A DNA stretch of 64,000 bases, from NCBI RefSeq assembly GCF_013620795.1, contig NZ_LGLW01000004.1:558001-622000 (forward strand), written 5' to 3'. Both the position numbers and the translations under genes were made by a program. Source of the DNA: Pseudomonas sp. Q2-TVG4-2. Lineage in GTDB: Bacteria > Pseudomonadota > Gammaproteobacteria > Pseudomonadales > Pseudomonadaceae. Shown one piece after another: positions 16,630 through 27,827 of the stretch (positions are counted from its first letter, which is position 1; each line of letters begins with the position of its first letter). The notes beneath the pieces are model-generated. The model searched no databases, was not told the DNA's origin, and worked only from the letters and a program-made list of their open reading frames with translations.

Positions 16630-16648
16630 CGGTACAGTTGCCGTACCG
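16630..16648. promoter_or_regulatory. Inverted repeat upstream of braC
   Basis: The bases form CGGTAC-agttgcc-GTACCG, a perfect six-base inverted repeat, 75 bases before the braC start in the intergenic region shared with the DUF2288 gene. It could bind a dimeric regulator or fold as a small hairpin. The binding protein is not identified. Confidence 0.35.
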
Positions 16649-16722
16649 TTTGGGGACGTTTGCTCCTGAACGACACTGCAGCCAGCAGGATTCAAAACAA
16701 TAATGATGCAAGTGGAGCGCAT

Positions 16723-17841
16723 ATGAAGACCAAACAGCGTCTTTCCAAACTTTTCATGGCAATCGCTTTGACGGGAGCAGCGAGCTATACGCTTGCCGCC
16801 GACAACATCAAGATCGGTTTGGCCGGCCCGGTCACAGGGGCCGTTGCGCAGTACGGCGACATGCAGTTCATCGGGGCCCAGATGGCCATCGAGCAGATCA
16901 ACAAGAAGGGCGGGGTCAACGGGCAGCAACTGGAAGGCGTCGTGTATGACGATGCTTGCGACCCCAAACAGGCGGTCGCAGTCGCCAACAAGATCGTCAA
17001 CGACGAAATCAGCTTCGTGGTTGGCCATCTGTGCTCCAGCTCGACCCAGCCCGCGTCCGATATTTACGAAGACGAAGGCATTCTGATGATTACCGCGGCT
17101 TCGACAAGCCCGGACATCACTTCCCGTGGTTATGAACTGATTTTCCGCACCATCGGTCTGGACAGCCTGCAAGGTCCGACCGCAGGCAACTTCATCGCCG
17201 ATCACGTCAAGCCGAAAAATGTTGCCGTCATCCATGACAAGCAGCAGTACGGTGAAGGCATCGCCACCGCCGTTAAGCAGACCCTGGAAGAGAAAGGCGT
17301 CAAGGTCGGCTTGTTCGAAGGCATCAACGCCGGCGACAAGGACTTCTCCTCGATGATCTCCAAGCTCAAGCAGGCAGACGTCGACTTCGTCTACTACGGC
17401 GGCTATCACCCGGAACTCGGTCTGTTGCTGCGCCAAGCCAAAGAGCGTGGTCTGAACGTGCGCTTCATGGGGCCGGAAGGCGTCGGCAACAAGGAAATCT
17501 CGGCCATCGCCGGCCCGGCTTCCGAAGGCCTGTACGTGACCCTGCCGAAGTCCTTCGACCAGGACCCGCGTAACCAGGAACTGGTCGACGCCTTCAAGGC
17601 GAAGAACCAGGACCCGAGCGGCCCATTCGTGTTCCCAGCCTACGCTGCGGTCCAGGTCATTGCCGAGGGTATCGAAAAAGCAGGCAGCACCGACACCGAC
17701 AAGGTCGCCGAAGCGCTGCGCAGCAACACCTTCGATACGCCGACCGGCAACCTCTCGTTCGACGAGAAGGGCGATCTGAAGGATTTCAACTTCGTGGTTT
17801 ACGAATGGCACCAGGACGGCACCAAGACCGAAGCCAAGTGA
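16723..17841 (+). CDS. braC: Branched-chain amino-acid binding protein
   Basis: This 372-residue periplasmic protein has an ATG preceded by GTGGAG and a signal peptide ending near YTLAA (about residue 26). The Leu/Ile/Val-binding family is clear from IKIGLAGPVTGAVAQYGDM, the Cys pair region DDACDPKQAV...VGHLCSSSTQPAS, and the QYGEGIATAVKQTLEEKGVKV segment. It delivers branched-chain amino acids (and alanine) to the membrane complex encoded downstream. A 200-base leader precedes it and a terminator follows, which should make it more abundant than the other subunits. Confidence 0.92.
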   Translation: MKTKQRLSKLFMAIALTGAASYTLAADNIKIGLAGPVTGAVAQYGDMQFIGAQMAIEQINKKGGVNGQQLEGVVYDDACDPKQAVAVANKIVNDEISFVVGHLCSSSTQPASDIYEDEGILMITAASTSPDITSRGYELIFRTIGLDSLQGPTAGNFIADHVKPKNVAVIHDKQQYGEGIATAVKQTLEEKGVKVGLFEGINAGDKDFSSMISKLKQADVDFVYYGGYHPELGLLLRQAKERGLNVRFMGPEGVGNKEISAIAGPASEGLYVTLPKSFDQDPRNQELVDAFKAKNQDPSGPFVFPAYAAVQVIAEGIEKAGSTDTDKVAEALRSNTFDTPTGNLSFDEKGDLKDFNFVVYEWHQDGTKTEAK

Positions 17842-17860
17842 ACCGGTAACCACCCAACCG

Positions 17861-17892
17861 AAGCCCACGGCGTCCGCTGTGGGCTTTGTTTT
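17861..17892 (+). terminator. Terminator between braC and braD
   Basis: An eight-base stem (AAGCCCAC / GTGGGCTT) encloses a ten-base loop and is followed by TTTGTTTT. It lies 20 bases after braC. Partial read-through would lower expression of the membrane components relative to the binding protein. Confidence 0.8.
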
Positions 17893-18102
17893 AGCTGATC
17901 GGGGCTGACCCGGCCACAAGCAATGGGGCCGCCCCCGCAACACCTTCAACCAAGCGAGTGGCCTGCATAGCTGGCCCGCCTCGAAGCTGGCACTGTGCGT
18001 GATCCGCACGGAGCCCTTGGCGCTGCATTCTCCGTGCTGCGTGTTCGAAGCAGGTCCGCATTGGCGGTCGAGCACGGGCTGCTGGGTGTTCAGGAGAACG
18101 TA

Positions 18103-19022
<920 letters not shown>

Positions 19023-19026
<4 letters not shown>

Positions 19027-20279
19027 CCCGCAATCTTCGTACTGCCTTTTTCAGCGCGTTGCTGGTCATCGCCGTCGCGGTACCGGTGTTCGGTCTGAAA
19101 CTCACCACCGTCGGCATTCGCCTCGAAGTCCATGGCAGCGACGCGAATACCTTCTGGATCATCGCGGCCTGCGCCGTGGCCATGTTCTTCTGGCAATTGT
19201 TCCGCCACCACGCGGCGGCCGGCTGGGCCGCCAGTCCTAAACTGCCGACGATTCCGGCCGGCGCAGGCAGCTTCCTGACCCTGCCGTCGACTCAGCGCTA
19301 CATCATCATCGGACTGGTGCTGGTGGCGCTCGCCTGGCCGTTCTTCGGCTCGCGCGGCGCGGTGGACATCGCCACGCTGATCCTCATCTACGTGATGCTG
19401 GGCCTGGGCCTGAACATCGTCGTCGGTCTGGCTGGTCTGCTCGATCTGGGCTATGTCGGCTTCTACGCGGTCGGTGCCTACACCTACGCGCTGCTATCGC
19501 ACTACTACGGGATCGGGTTCTGGGTCGCGCTGCCGATTGCCGGCGCCATGGCGGCGCTGTTCGGCTTCTTGCTGGGCTTCCCGGTGCTGCGCCTTCGGGG
19601 TGACTACCTGGCGATCGTGACCCTGGGTTTCGGCGAGATCATCCGTCTGTTGTTGCGCAACATGACCGATCTCACCGGTGGTCCGAACGGCATTAGCGGC
19701 ATCGACAAGCCCACACTGTTCGGCCTCTCGTTCGACCGTCGCGCCGCCGAGGGTATGCAGACCTTCCACGAGTTCTTCGGCGTGGATTACGCCTCCATCA
19801 ACAAGGTGATCTTTCTCTACCTGATCGCCCTGCTGCTGGTGCTGCTGACTCTGTTCGTGATCAACCGTCTGCTGCGTATGCCCATTGGCCGTGCCTGGGA
19901 AGCGTTGCGCGAGGACGAGATCGCCTGCCGCGCGCTGGGCATGAACCCCACCGTGATCAAACTCTCAGCCTTCACACTGGGCGCGACCTTCGCCGGTTTC
20001 GCCGGCAGCTTCTTTGCTGCCCGTCAGGGCCTGGTGTCGCCGGAGTCGTTCACCTTCATCGAATCAGCCATCATCCTCGCCATCGTCGTGCTCGGCGGCA
20101 TGGGCTCTCAGCTGGGGGTGATTCTCGCCGCCATCGTGATGATCCTGTTGCCCGAGCTAATGCGTGAGTTCAGCGAATACCGCATGCTGATGTTCGGCGC
20201 CTTGATGGTGCTGATGATGATCTGGCGTCCGCAGGGTCTGCTGCCTATGCAACGCCCCCACCTGGAGCTGAAGCGATGA
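19023..20279 (+). CDS. braE: Branched-chain amino-acid permease LivM/BraE
   Basis: This 418-residue protein has an N-terminal extension of about 115 residues with extra hydrophobic segments, as in Pseudomonas BraE, before the core LivM domain ([34 protein letters not shown]). The coupling loop is [18 protein letters not shown]. It pairs with BraD in the inner membrane. Both ends overlap their neighbours by four bases. Confidence 0.92.
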
Positions 20280-21043
20280 GCCGCCCGATTCTTGAAGTAC
20301 GCGGCCTGACCATGCGCTTCGGCGGCCTCTTGGCCGTTAACGGAGTGGGCCTGAGCGTACAGGACAAACAAGTGGTTTCGATGATCGGTCCGAACGGCGC
20401 CGGCAAGACCACCGTATTCAACTGCCTGACCGGCTTCTACCAGCCCACCTCGGGAGAAATCCTGCTCGACGGAGAAGCGATCCATGGCCTGCCCGGCCAC
20501 AAGATCGCCCGCAAGGGTGTGGTCCGTACTTTCCAGAACGTCCGCCTGTTCAAGGACATGACCGCCGTGGAGAACCTGTTGGTTGCCCAGCATCGGCATC
20601 TCAACACCAACTTCCTGTCCGGCCTGCTGAAGACCAAGGCGTTCCGCCAGAGCGAGCACGAGGCGATGGATTTCGCCGCCCATTGGCTTGAGCAGGTCAA
20701 CCTCACCGAGGTGGCCAACCGCCCGGCCGGCACCCTCGCCTATGGTCAGCAACGCCGCCTGGAGATCGCCCGCTGCATGATGACGCGTCCGCGCATTCTT
20801 ATGCTCGACGAACCAGCAGCCGGCCTGAACCCGAGGGAAACCGAGGACCTCAAGGCACTGATCGGCATGTTGCGCGACACGCACGATGTCACCGTGCTGC
20901 TCATCGAGCACGACATGAAGCTGGTCATGAGCATTTCCGACCATATCGTCGTGATCAACCAGGGCTGCCCCCTGGCCGACGGCACGCCGGAGCAGATTCG
21001 GGACAATCCGGACGTCATCAAAGCCTATCTGGGGGAGGCGTAA
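20276..21043 (+). CDS. braF: Branched-chain amino-acid ATPase LivG/BraF
   Basis: This 255-residue ATPase has Walker [10 protein letters not shown] near residue 43, the signature [15 protein letters not shown], Walker [14 protein letters not shown] and the switch histidine in LLIEHDM. These are the normal LivG forms. It should form a heterodimer with BraG and power the importer. The gene overlaps braE by four bases and is three bases from braG. Confidence 0.93.
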   Translation: MSRPILEVRGLTMRFGGLLAVNGVGLSVQDKQVVSMIGPNGAGKTTVFNCLTGFYQPTSGEILLDGEAIHGLPGHKIARKGVVRTFQNVRLFKDMTAVENLLVAQHRHLNTNFLSGLLKTKAFRQSEHEAMDFAAHWLEQVNLTEVANRPAGTLAYGQQRRLEIARCMMTRPRILMLDEPAAGLNPRETEDLKALIGMLRDTHDVTVLLIEHDMKLVMSISDHIVVINQGCPLADGTPEQIRDNPDVIKAYLGEA

Positions 21044-21045
21044 CC

Positions 21046-21747
21046 ATGCTGTATTTCGAAAACGTCTCGACCTTCTACGGCAAGATCCAGGCGCTGCACA
21101 ACGTCGACGTTGAGGTCCGCAAAGGCGAGATCGTCACGCTGATCGGCGCCAACGGTGCCGGCAAATCGACCCTACTGATGACGCTCTGCGGCACGCCAAT
21201 GGCCTCCGAAGGCAGCATCCGCTTCGAGGGCGAGGAACTGGTCGGCAAACAGACCTGCGACATCATGCGCAAGGACATCGCCGTCGTACCTGAAGGGCGG
21301 CGCATCTTTGCTCGCCTGACGGTGGAGGAGAACCTCGTCATGGGCGGTTTCTTCACCAACCGCACGGATTTTCAGGAGCAGCTGGACAAAGTGCTGCTGT
21401 TGTTCCCGCGCTTGAAGGAACGCTTCCAGCAGCGCGGCGGCACCATGTCCGGCGGCGAGCAACAAATGCTCGCCATCGCCCGGGCATTGATGAGCAAGCC
21501 TAAGCTGTTGCTGCTCGACGAGCCCTCGCTGGGTCTGGCGCCGATCATCATCCAGCAGATTTTCGAGATCATCGAGCAGCTGCGCAGAGATGGTGTGACC
21601 GTCTTCCTGGTCGAGCAGAACGCCAACCAGGCGCTCAAGCTGGCCGACCGTGGCTACGTGCTGGAGAATGGTCACATCGTCATGCAGGGCAGCGGCGAAG
21701 AGCTGTTGAGCGACCCCAAGGTCCGCGACGCCTACCTCGGCGGTTGA
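21046..21747 (+). CDS. braG: Branched-chain amino-acid ATPase LivF/BraG
   Basis: This 233-residue ATPase has Walker A GANGAGKST, signature MSGGEQQMLAIARALM, Walker B LLLLDEPSLGLAP and the LVEQNANQAL switch. The VPEGRRIFARLTVEENL segment is diagnostic for LivF. GGGGGAGGCG precedes the start. It is the last gene of the bra operon; no clear terminator follows, only an inverted repeat pair. Confidence 0.93.
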   Translation: MLYFENVSTFYGKIQALHNVDVEVRKGEIVTLIGANGAGKSTLLMTLCGTPMASEGSIRFEGEELVGKQTCDIMRKDIAVVPEGRRIFARLTVEENLVMGGFFTNRTDFQEQLDKVLLLFPRLKERFQQRGGTMSGGEQQMLAIARALMSKPKLLLLDEPSLGLAPIIIQQIFEIIEQLRRDGVTVFLVEQNANQALKLADRGYVLENGHIVMQGSGEELLSDPKVRDAYLGG

Positions 21748-21772
21748 CCAGGAGCTGATACGAGCGCGTCCC

Positions 21773-21884
21773 GTGGGAGCTAGGGACGCCGAGTTCTTGC
21801 TGGCGAGCCTGAGCGCTGAATGTGAGTGCTAGCTTGCTCGTGAAGATGCTATGCAGAAGCTTCGCCAGCAAGCTGGCTCCTACA
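21773..21884. repeat. REP-like inverted pair in the 308-base gap after braG
   Basis: The right element reads TTCGCCAGCAAGCTGGCTCC (21861-21880) plus TAC. The left element is a damaged inverse copy, GTGGGAGC (21773-21780) and CTTGCTGGCGAGC (21796-21808) split by about 15 bases. The same element occurs as an intact pair at 33899-33968. Between this pair and the next gene (21885-22055) I see only a ribosome site (CAGGAG). Confidence 0.7.
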
Positions 21885-22055
21885 GGTTTCGCCGGGACCG
21901 GACATCCGCATCCTGCAACCGCAGACGATGACAACCCCACCGGGAGCCGCTATGGTGTGTCCCGCCTCTGTGCGCACCCGCACAGGCTCCTGGATCAGCA
22001 GACAGGGCATAACTGAGCTGGCTCATCTCTGAACTCAACTCAGGAGAAGCCGGCC

Positions 22056-23411
22056 ATGACTGCCAGCCGTATCTGGATCAAGCATCCCCTCGCTATTTTC
22101 ACCGCCAACGACCAGGACGCCTCCGGCGGGCTGGTGACCGAAAATGGCACCATCGTCGAACTCCTCGCTGCTGGGCAATCCCCCTCCACACCCGTCGACA
22201 GCACATTCGATGCCCGCGAACACGTGATACTTCCGGGCCTGATCAACACTCACCATCACTTCTACCAGACCCTCACCCGCGCCTGGGCGCCTGTGGTGAA
22301 TCAGCCACTGTTCCCCTGGCTGAAAACACTCTACCCGGTCTGGGCACGCCTGACGCCGGACCGCCTTGCGCTAGCCAGCAAAGTGGCGCTGGCCGAGCTG
22401 CTGCTCTCCGGTTGCACCACCGCCGCCGATCATCACTACCTATTCCCTGGTGGTCTGGAGAACGCCATCGACGTGCAGGTCGATGCCGTGCGGGAATTGG
22501 GCATGCGCGCCATGCTCACCCGCGGTTCCATGAGTCTGGGCGAAGCCGATGGCGGACTGCCGCCGCAGCACACCGTGCAGGCTGCCGAGGAGATCCTGGC
22601 CGATAGCGAGCGCTTGATCGGGCGTTACCACGAGCGTGGCGCCGGTGCGCAAATACAGATCGCTCTAGCGCCCTGCTCGCCCTTTTCGGTTACCCCCGAA
22701 ATCATGCGCGCCAGCGCCGCGTTAGCCGAGCACCACGACGTACGCCTGCATACGCACCTCGCGGAAACCCTCGACGAGGAAGCATTCTGCAGGCAGCGCT
22801 TCGGCCTGCGCACCGTGGATTATCTGGACAGCGTCGGCTGGCTATCCGAACGCACCTGGCTGGCCCACGGCATCCATTTCAATGACGACGAGATCGAGCG
22901 CCTGGGCGCAGCCGGTACCGGCATATGCCATTGCCCGAGTTCAAATATGCGGCTGGCGTCCGGCATCTGCCCAACCGTAGCACTGGAAGCCGCCGGGGCG
23001 CCCGTTGGACTGGGCGTAGATGGTTCGGCGTCGAACGACGCGTCCAACTTGATCCTCGAAGCCCGCCAGGCGCTGTACATTCAGCGCCTACGCTACGGGG
23101 CAGAGCAGATCACGCCAGAGCGTGTGCTGGGCTGGACCACACGCGGCTCGGCACATCTGCTGGGCCGCGACGATGTCGGCGAGCTGGCGGTCGGCAAGCA
23201 GGCCGATCTGGCGCTGTTCAAGCTCGATGAGCTGCGCTTCTCCGGTAGCCATGATCCCGTCTCGGCGCTGCTATTGTGCGGAGCCGATCGGGCCGACCGC
23301 GTGATGGTCGGCGGACGGTGGCGCGTCATCGACGGTCAGGTGGAGGGCCTCGACATCGCCGGGCTGATTGCCGATCACAGTCAGGCCGCGCGGGAGTTGA
23401 TCGCTGGCTGA
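22056..23411 (+). CDS. 8-oxoguanine deaminase
   Basis: This 451-residue amidohydrolase has the metal motif INTHHHFYQTLTRA (His66 and His68 in the HxH position), the TAADHHYLFPGGL segment, THLAETLDEE and a C-terminal GVDGSASND aspartate. These match the 8-oxoguanine deaminase subgroup described from Pseudomonas aeruginosa PA0142, which converts 8-oxoguanine to urate plus ammonia. Guanine or other aromatic deaminases are the alternatives. Producing urate, it fits with the xanthine dehydrogenase and urate oxidase genes downstream. The ATG follows CAGGAGAAG. Confidence 0.82.
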   Translation: MTASRIWIKHPLAIFTANDQDASGGLVTENGTIVELLAAGQSPSTPVDSTFDAREHVILPGLINTHHHFYQTLTRAWAPVVNQPLFPWLKTLYPVWARLTPDRLALASKVALAELLLSGCTTAADHHYLFPGGLENAIDVQVDAVRELGMRAMLTRGSMSLGEADGGLPPQHTVQAAEEILADSERLIGRYHERGAGAQIQIALAPCSPFSVTPEIMRASAALAEHHDVRLHTHLAETLDEEAFCRQRFGLRTVDYLDSVGWLSERTWLAHGIHFNDDEIERLGAAGTGICHCPSSNMRLASGICPTVALEAAGAPVGLGVDGSASNDASNLILEARQALYIQRLRYGAEQITPERVLGWTTRGSAHLLGRDDVGELAVGKQADLALFKLDELRFSGSHDPVSALLLCGADRADRVMVGGRWRVIDGQVEGLDIAGLIADHSQAARELIAG

Positions 23412-23724
23412 TGCGCTGCTGCACGTGGGGTTCCAACCGTATTCCCGGGACCTCACGGCCCACCCAGGCATCATTTGAATTCGCTAACCGGCTATCTAAG
23501 TTCGTTTCGCAGAATCCACGTCCATCGCCGCGCGCAGCCACTTTTGCCCGCCTGATCCATACTCGTGATCAAGAACATCCACCGGCAGCGGCCTACGCAA
23601 TCACCGCTGATACCTGCGCTCGTCGGCCGCACTGACTTTTGGGTCAGGTATTTGTTGACCAGAAAGTCAGATAACGCTAATTTTCACACCAGAGCCCAGA
23701 ACAATAAATCCCCGGAGGCCCTCT
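23412..23724 (+). promoter_or_regulatory. Gap before xdhA with a sigma70-like promoter
   Basis: No gene is visible in this 313-base stretch. TTGACC (23655-23660), a 17-base spacer and TAATTT (23678-23683) form a plausible promoter about 40 bases before xdhA. An interrupted inverted repeat (CTGAC at 23631, GTCAG at 23643) lies just upstream of it. I find no TTGTNNACAA operator here, unlike other purine promoters in the window. Confidence 0.5.
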
Positions 23725-25164
23725 TTGATCCAGTTCCTACTCAATCGAGAACTGCGCCGTGAGCAGACACTCGATCCGAATACCACCGTGCTGGAGTATC
23801 TGCGCGAATATCGCGGCAAACCCGGCACCAAAGAAGGCTGCGCCTCTGGCGACTGCGGCGCCTGTACCGTCGTGGTCGGCGAGCTGGACGGTGACCGTCT
23901 GCGCTATCGCACCCTTAACTCCTGCCTGACCTTCGTGTCCGCCCTGCACGGCAAGCAGCTGATCACTGTCGAGGACCTGAAGCATCAGGGTCAGCTTCAC
24001 AGCGTTCAGCAAGCAATGGTCGACTGCCACGGTTCGCAGTGCGGGTTCTGCACGCCGGGCTTCGTCATGAGCCTGTTCGCATTGCAAAAATCAGCGGACG
24101 GTTTCGATAAAGCCGATACCCATGAAGCCCTGGCTGGCAACTTGTGCCGCTGCACCGGCTATCGCCCGATTCTCGACGCCGCGGAGCAGGCGTGTTGCGC
24201 CAAGCAGCCGGACCAGTTCGACGCCCGCGAAGCCGAAACCATTGCTCAGTTGAAAGCCATCGAACCACGCGAGACCGCCGAGCTGAACAGCGGCGACAAG
24301 CGCTGCCTGTCGCCGCTGACCGTGGGCGATCTGGCCGATATCTACAGCGCCAACCCCGATGCTCGTCTGCTCGCCGGCGGCACCGACCTGGCGCTTGAGG
24401 TTACCCAGTTCCATCGAGAGCTGCCGGTGATGATCTACGTCGGCCATATCGCCGAGATGAAGAAGGTCGAGGTGACCGACAGCAGCATCGAGATCGGCGC
24501 TGCGACCCCGCTGACTGATTGCTATGAAGCGCTGGCCAACGAATATCCTGATTTCGGCGAACTGCTGCACCGCTTCGCCTCTTTGCAGATCCGCAACCAA
24601 GGCACCCTCGGTGGCAATATCGGTAACGCCTCGCCCATCGGCGACTCCCCACCGCTCCTGATCGCGTTGGGTGCGCAGGTCGTCCTGCGCAAGGGCACCA
24701 CCAGCCGCACCCTGCTGCTGCAGGATTACTTCATCGATTACAAGGTCACCGCACGCGAACAGGGCGAGTTCATCGAGAAGATCATCGTGCCGCGCGCTCA
24801 GCCAAACCGGGTGTTCCGCGCGTACAAGGTTTCCAAACGCCTGGACGACGATATCTCGGCCGTCTGCGCAGCCTTCGATCTGAAAATCGAGAACGGCGTC
24901 ATCGAAGATGCCCGCGTCGCCTTCGGCGGCATGGCAGCCATTCCCAAACGCGCGGTTGCCTGTGAACGCGCACTGATCGGCGCGCCCTTTACCGAATCGG
25001 CCATCGAGCAAGCCTGCCTGGCACTCGAAAAAGACTTCACGCCGCTAACCGACTTCCGTGCCAGCCGCGAGTACCGCCTGCTGGTCGCACAGAACCTGCT
25101 GCGCAAGTGCTTCCACGAACAACAAGCGCCGGCATATGAGACGAGGGTTACTTCCTATGCATAA
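23725..25164 (+). CDS. xdhA: Xanthine dehydrogenase small subunit (Fe-S and FAD)
   Basis: This 479-residue protein starts at TTG, supported by CGGAGG at 23712-23717 and by the conserved IQFLLNRELRR start. The plant-type [2Fe-2S] site is C39-C44-C47-C67 (GCASGDCGACTVV). The second cluster site is QCGFCTPGF with LCRCTGYRP. The FAD domain has LLAGGTDLALEV and GNIGNASPIGD, followed by the CO_deh_flav_C region. It passes electrons from the Mo centre of XdhB to NAD. It overlaps xdhB by eight bases. Confidence 0.93.
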   Translation: MIQFLLNRELRREQTLDPNTTVLEYLREYRGKPGTKEGCASGDCGACTVVVGELDGDRLRYRTLNSCLTFVSALHGKQLITVEDLKHQGQLHSVQQAMVDCHGSQCGFCTPGFVMSLFALQKSADGFDKADTHEALAGNLCRCTGYRPILDAAEQACCAKQPDQFDAREAETIAQLKAIEPRETAELNSGDKRCLSPLTVGDLADIYSANPDARLLAGGTDLALEVTQFHRELPVMIYVGHIAEMKKVEVTDSSIEIGAATPLTDCYEALANEYPDFGELLHRFASLQIRNQGTLGGNIGNASPIGDSPPLLIALGAQVVLRKGTTSRTLLLQDYFIDYKVTAREQGEFIEKIIVPRAQPNRVFRAYKVSKRLDDDISAVCAAFDLKIENGVIEDARVAFGGMAAIPKRAVACERALIGAPFTESAIEQACLALEKDFTPLTDFRASREYRLLVAQNLLRKCFHEQQAPAYETRVTSYA

Positions 25165-27547
25165 GCCAACCAAGACTCAGGAAGAAATTGCTGCGCTGTT
25201 CACCCAGGATCTGGTGACCGGCGTGGGCCGAAGCGTCAAGCATGACAGCGCACCGAAGCATGTCACCGGCGAAGCGGTATATGTCGACGACCGCCTCGAA
25301 TTCCCGAACCAGCTGCATGTGTACGCCCGCATGAGCGACCGCGCCCATGCGCGCATTGTGCGTATCGATACGGCGCCTTGCTACGAGGTCCCGGGCGTCG
25401 CCATCGCCATCACCGCGAAGGATGTGCCGGGGCAGCTGGACATCGGTGCGGTGATGCCCGGCGATCCGCTGTTAGCTGACGGAAAGGTCGAATTCGTCGG
25501 GCAACCGGTGATCGCCGTCGCCGCCGACAGCCTGGAAACGGCGCGCAAGGCGGCGATGGCCGCGATCATCGAATATGAAGACCTGGAGCCGGTGATCGAT
25601 GTGGTCGACGCGCTGCGCAAGAAGCATTTCGTACTCGACAGCCATACCCACAAGCGCGGTGATTCAGCTGGCGCGCTAGCGACCGCCCCGCGTCGCCTGC
25701 AGGGCAGCCTGCATATCGGTGGGCAGGAACACTTCTACCTTGAGACTCAAGTTTCCTCGGTGATGCCCACCGAAGATGGCGGCATGATCGTCTATACCTC
25801 GACGCAGAATCCCACCGAAGTCCAGAAGCTTGTGTCCGAGGTGCTCGGCGTCTCGATGAATAAGATCGTCATCGACATGCGTCGCATGGGCGGTGGCTTC
25901 GGCGGCAAGGAAACCCAGGCCGCAGGCCCTGCGTGCATGTGCGCGGTGATCGCGCACCTCACCGGTCGGCCGACCAAGATGCGCCTGCCGCGCATGGAAG
26001 ACATGACCATGACCGGCAAGCGTCACCCGTTCTACGTCGAGTACGACGTCGGCTTCGATGATGACGGGCTGCTGCACGGGATCGAGATCGATCTGGCCGG
26101 TAACTGCGGCTATTCGCCGGACCTGTCCGGCTCCATCGTCGACCGCGCCATGTTCCACTCGGACAACGCCTATTACCTGGGCGATGCCACCATCAACGGC
26201 CATCGCTGCAAGACCAACCTGGCCTCGAACACCGCCTACCGCGGCTTCGGCGGCCCGCAAGGCATGGTCGCCATCGAAGAAATCATGGATGCGGTGGCAC
26301 GAGAGCTTGGCAAGGACCCGCTGGACGTGCGCAAGCGCAACTACTACGACAAGACCGAGCGCAACGTTACGCCCTACTACCAGACCGTCGAGCACAATAT
26401 GCTCGAAGAGATGACCGCCGAGCTGGAGGCGAGCAGCGAATATGCCCGTCGTCGCGAGGAAATCCGCGCGTTCAATGCCAACAGTCCGATTCTGAAGAAG
26501 GGCTTGTCGCTAACGCCGGTGAAGTTCGGTATCAGTTTCACCGCCAGCTTCCTTAACCAGGCCGGCGCACTGGTACACGTCTACACCGACGGCAGCATCC
26601 ACTTGAACCACGGCGGCACCGAGATGGGCCAGGGCCTGAACATCAAGGTCGCGCAGGTGGTGGCCGAGGTGTTCCAGGTCGACGTCGAGCGAATCCAGAT
26701 CACTGCGACCAACACCGACAAGGTGCCGAACACCTCGCCGACGGCGGCCTCTTCTGGCGCCGACCTTAACGGCAAGGCGGCACAGAACGCCGCGCAAACC
26801 ATCAAGCAGCGGCTGACCGAGTTCGCCGCGCGCCATTACCAGGTCACCGAAGAAGACGTCGAGTTCAAAAATGGCCAGGTCCGTATCCGCGACCAGTACG
26901 TCTCCTTCGATGAACTGATTCAGCAGGCCTATTTCGGCCAGGTGTCGCTGTCATCTACCGGCTTCTACCGCACGCCCAAAATCTATTACGACCGCAGCCA
27001 GGCACGTGGTCGGCCGTTCTACTACTTCGCTTATGGCGCGGCGTGCTCCGAGGTGATCGTCGATACGCTGACCGGCGAGTACAAGATGCTGCGCAGCGAC
27101 ATCCTGCACGACGTCGGCGCCTCGCTGAACCCCGCTATCGACATCGGCCAGGTGGAAGGCGGCTTCGTACAGGGCATGGGCTGGCTGACCATGGAAGAGC
27201 TGGTGTGGAACGACAAGGGCAAGTTGATGACCAGTGGCCCTGCGAGCTACAAGGTGCCGGCCGTGGCGGACATGCCGCTGGATCTGCGGGTCAAGCTGGT
27301 GGAAAACCGCAAGAACCCAGAAGACACCGTGTTCCACTCCAAGGCCGTCGGTGAGCCGCCGTTCATGCTCGGTATCTCGGTCTGGTGCGCGATCAAGGAT
27401 GCGGTCGCCAGCCTGGCCGACTACAAGGTGCAGCCGAAGATCGATGCACCGGCAACGCCCGAGCGGGTGCTGTGGGGCGTGGAGCAGATGCGCAGGTTGA
27501 ATCGGGCTGCCGCAACACGAGTGGTCACGGAAACGGCACCGGCCTGA
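25157..27547 (+). CDS. xdhB: Xanthine dehydrogenase large subunit (molybdopterin)
   Basis: This large subunit has 796 residues from the ATG at 25157, preceded by GAGGG; an opening 33 codons earlier lies in the xdhA reading region and is not credible. Motifs include the N-terminal GRSVKHDSAPKHVTGEAVYVDD, the cofactor loop RRMGGGFGGKET, the AYRGFGGPQG region that contains the substrate arginine, NHGGTEMGQGLN, and GEPPFMLG with the catalytic glutamate. It oxidises hypoxanthine and xanthine to urate in the cytoplasm. Confidence 0.94.
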   Translation: MHKPTKTQEEIAALFTQDLVTGVGRSVKHDSAPKHVTGEAVYVDDRLEFPNQLHVYARMSDRAHARIVRIDTAPCYEVPGVAIAITAKDVPGQLDIGAVMPGDPLLADGKVEFVGQPVIAVAADSLETARKAAMAAIIEYEDLEPVIDVVDALRKKHFVLDSHTHKRGDSAGALATAPRRLQGSLHIGGQEHFYLETQVSSVMPTEDGGMIVYTSTQNPTEVQKLVSEVLGVSMNKIVIDMRRMGGGFGGKETQAAGPACMCAVIAHLTGRPTKMRLPRMEDMTMTGKRHPFYVEYDVGFDDDGLLHGIEIDLAGNCGYSPDLSGSIVDRAMFHSDNAYYLGDATINGHRCKTNLASNTAYRGFGGPQGMVAIEEIMDAVARELGKDPLDVRKRNYYDKTERNVTPYYQTVEHNMLEEMTAELEASSEYARRREEIRAFNANSPILKKGLSLTPVKFGISFTASFLNQAGALVHVYTDGSIHLNHGGTEMGQGLNIKVAQVVAEVFQVDVERIQITATNTDKVPNTSPTAASSGADLNGKAAQNAAQTIKQRLTEFAARHYQVTEEDVEFKNGQVRIRDQYVSFDELIQQAYFGQVSLSSTGFYRTPKIYYDRSQARGRPFYYFAYGAACSEVIVDTLTGEYKMLRSDILHDVGASLNPAIDIGQVEGGFVQGMGWLTMEELVWNDKGKLMTSGPASYKVPAVADMPLDLRVKLVENRKNPEDTVFHSKAVGEPPFMLGISVWCAIKDAVASLADYKVQPKIDAPATPERVLWGVEQMRRLNRAAATRVVTETAPA

Positions 27548-27599
27548 CGCGGGGTGGCCGCGACGCTCCGCTTCAGCCCAGCAATGGGCGAGCCGGAAT

Positions 27600-27620
27600 G
27601 GTGGGCTAAAGCCCCCTACA
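27600..27620. repeat. Intergenic palindromic repeat (GTGGGCTAAAGCCC type)
   Basis: GGTGGGCTAAAGCCCCCTAC is a slightly damaged copy of the palindrome seen intact at 30346-30363. The rest of the xdhB-xdhC gap (27548-27827) holds GC-rich sequence with another partial copy near 27715-27742 and AAGGA before xdhC. Confidence 0.6.
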
Positions 27621-27827
27621 AGCAGAAGCAGAACGTCGTCCGGCCATCCTACGGTGGCAGCCGACCTCTCCGCGTGGCCTTCAGGAGCGAGAGTGCTCGC
27701 GAAGGCGTAGTGTGGGCCGGGCGGCGTTCCGCTTCAGCCCACCGGGAACAACATGAACGTTTCGGTTGGGGAAAAACGCTTCGCGGTTTTCCACGGAACG
27801 GCCATCCGTACGATGAAGGACAAAACC

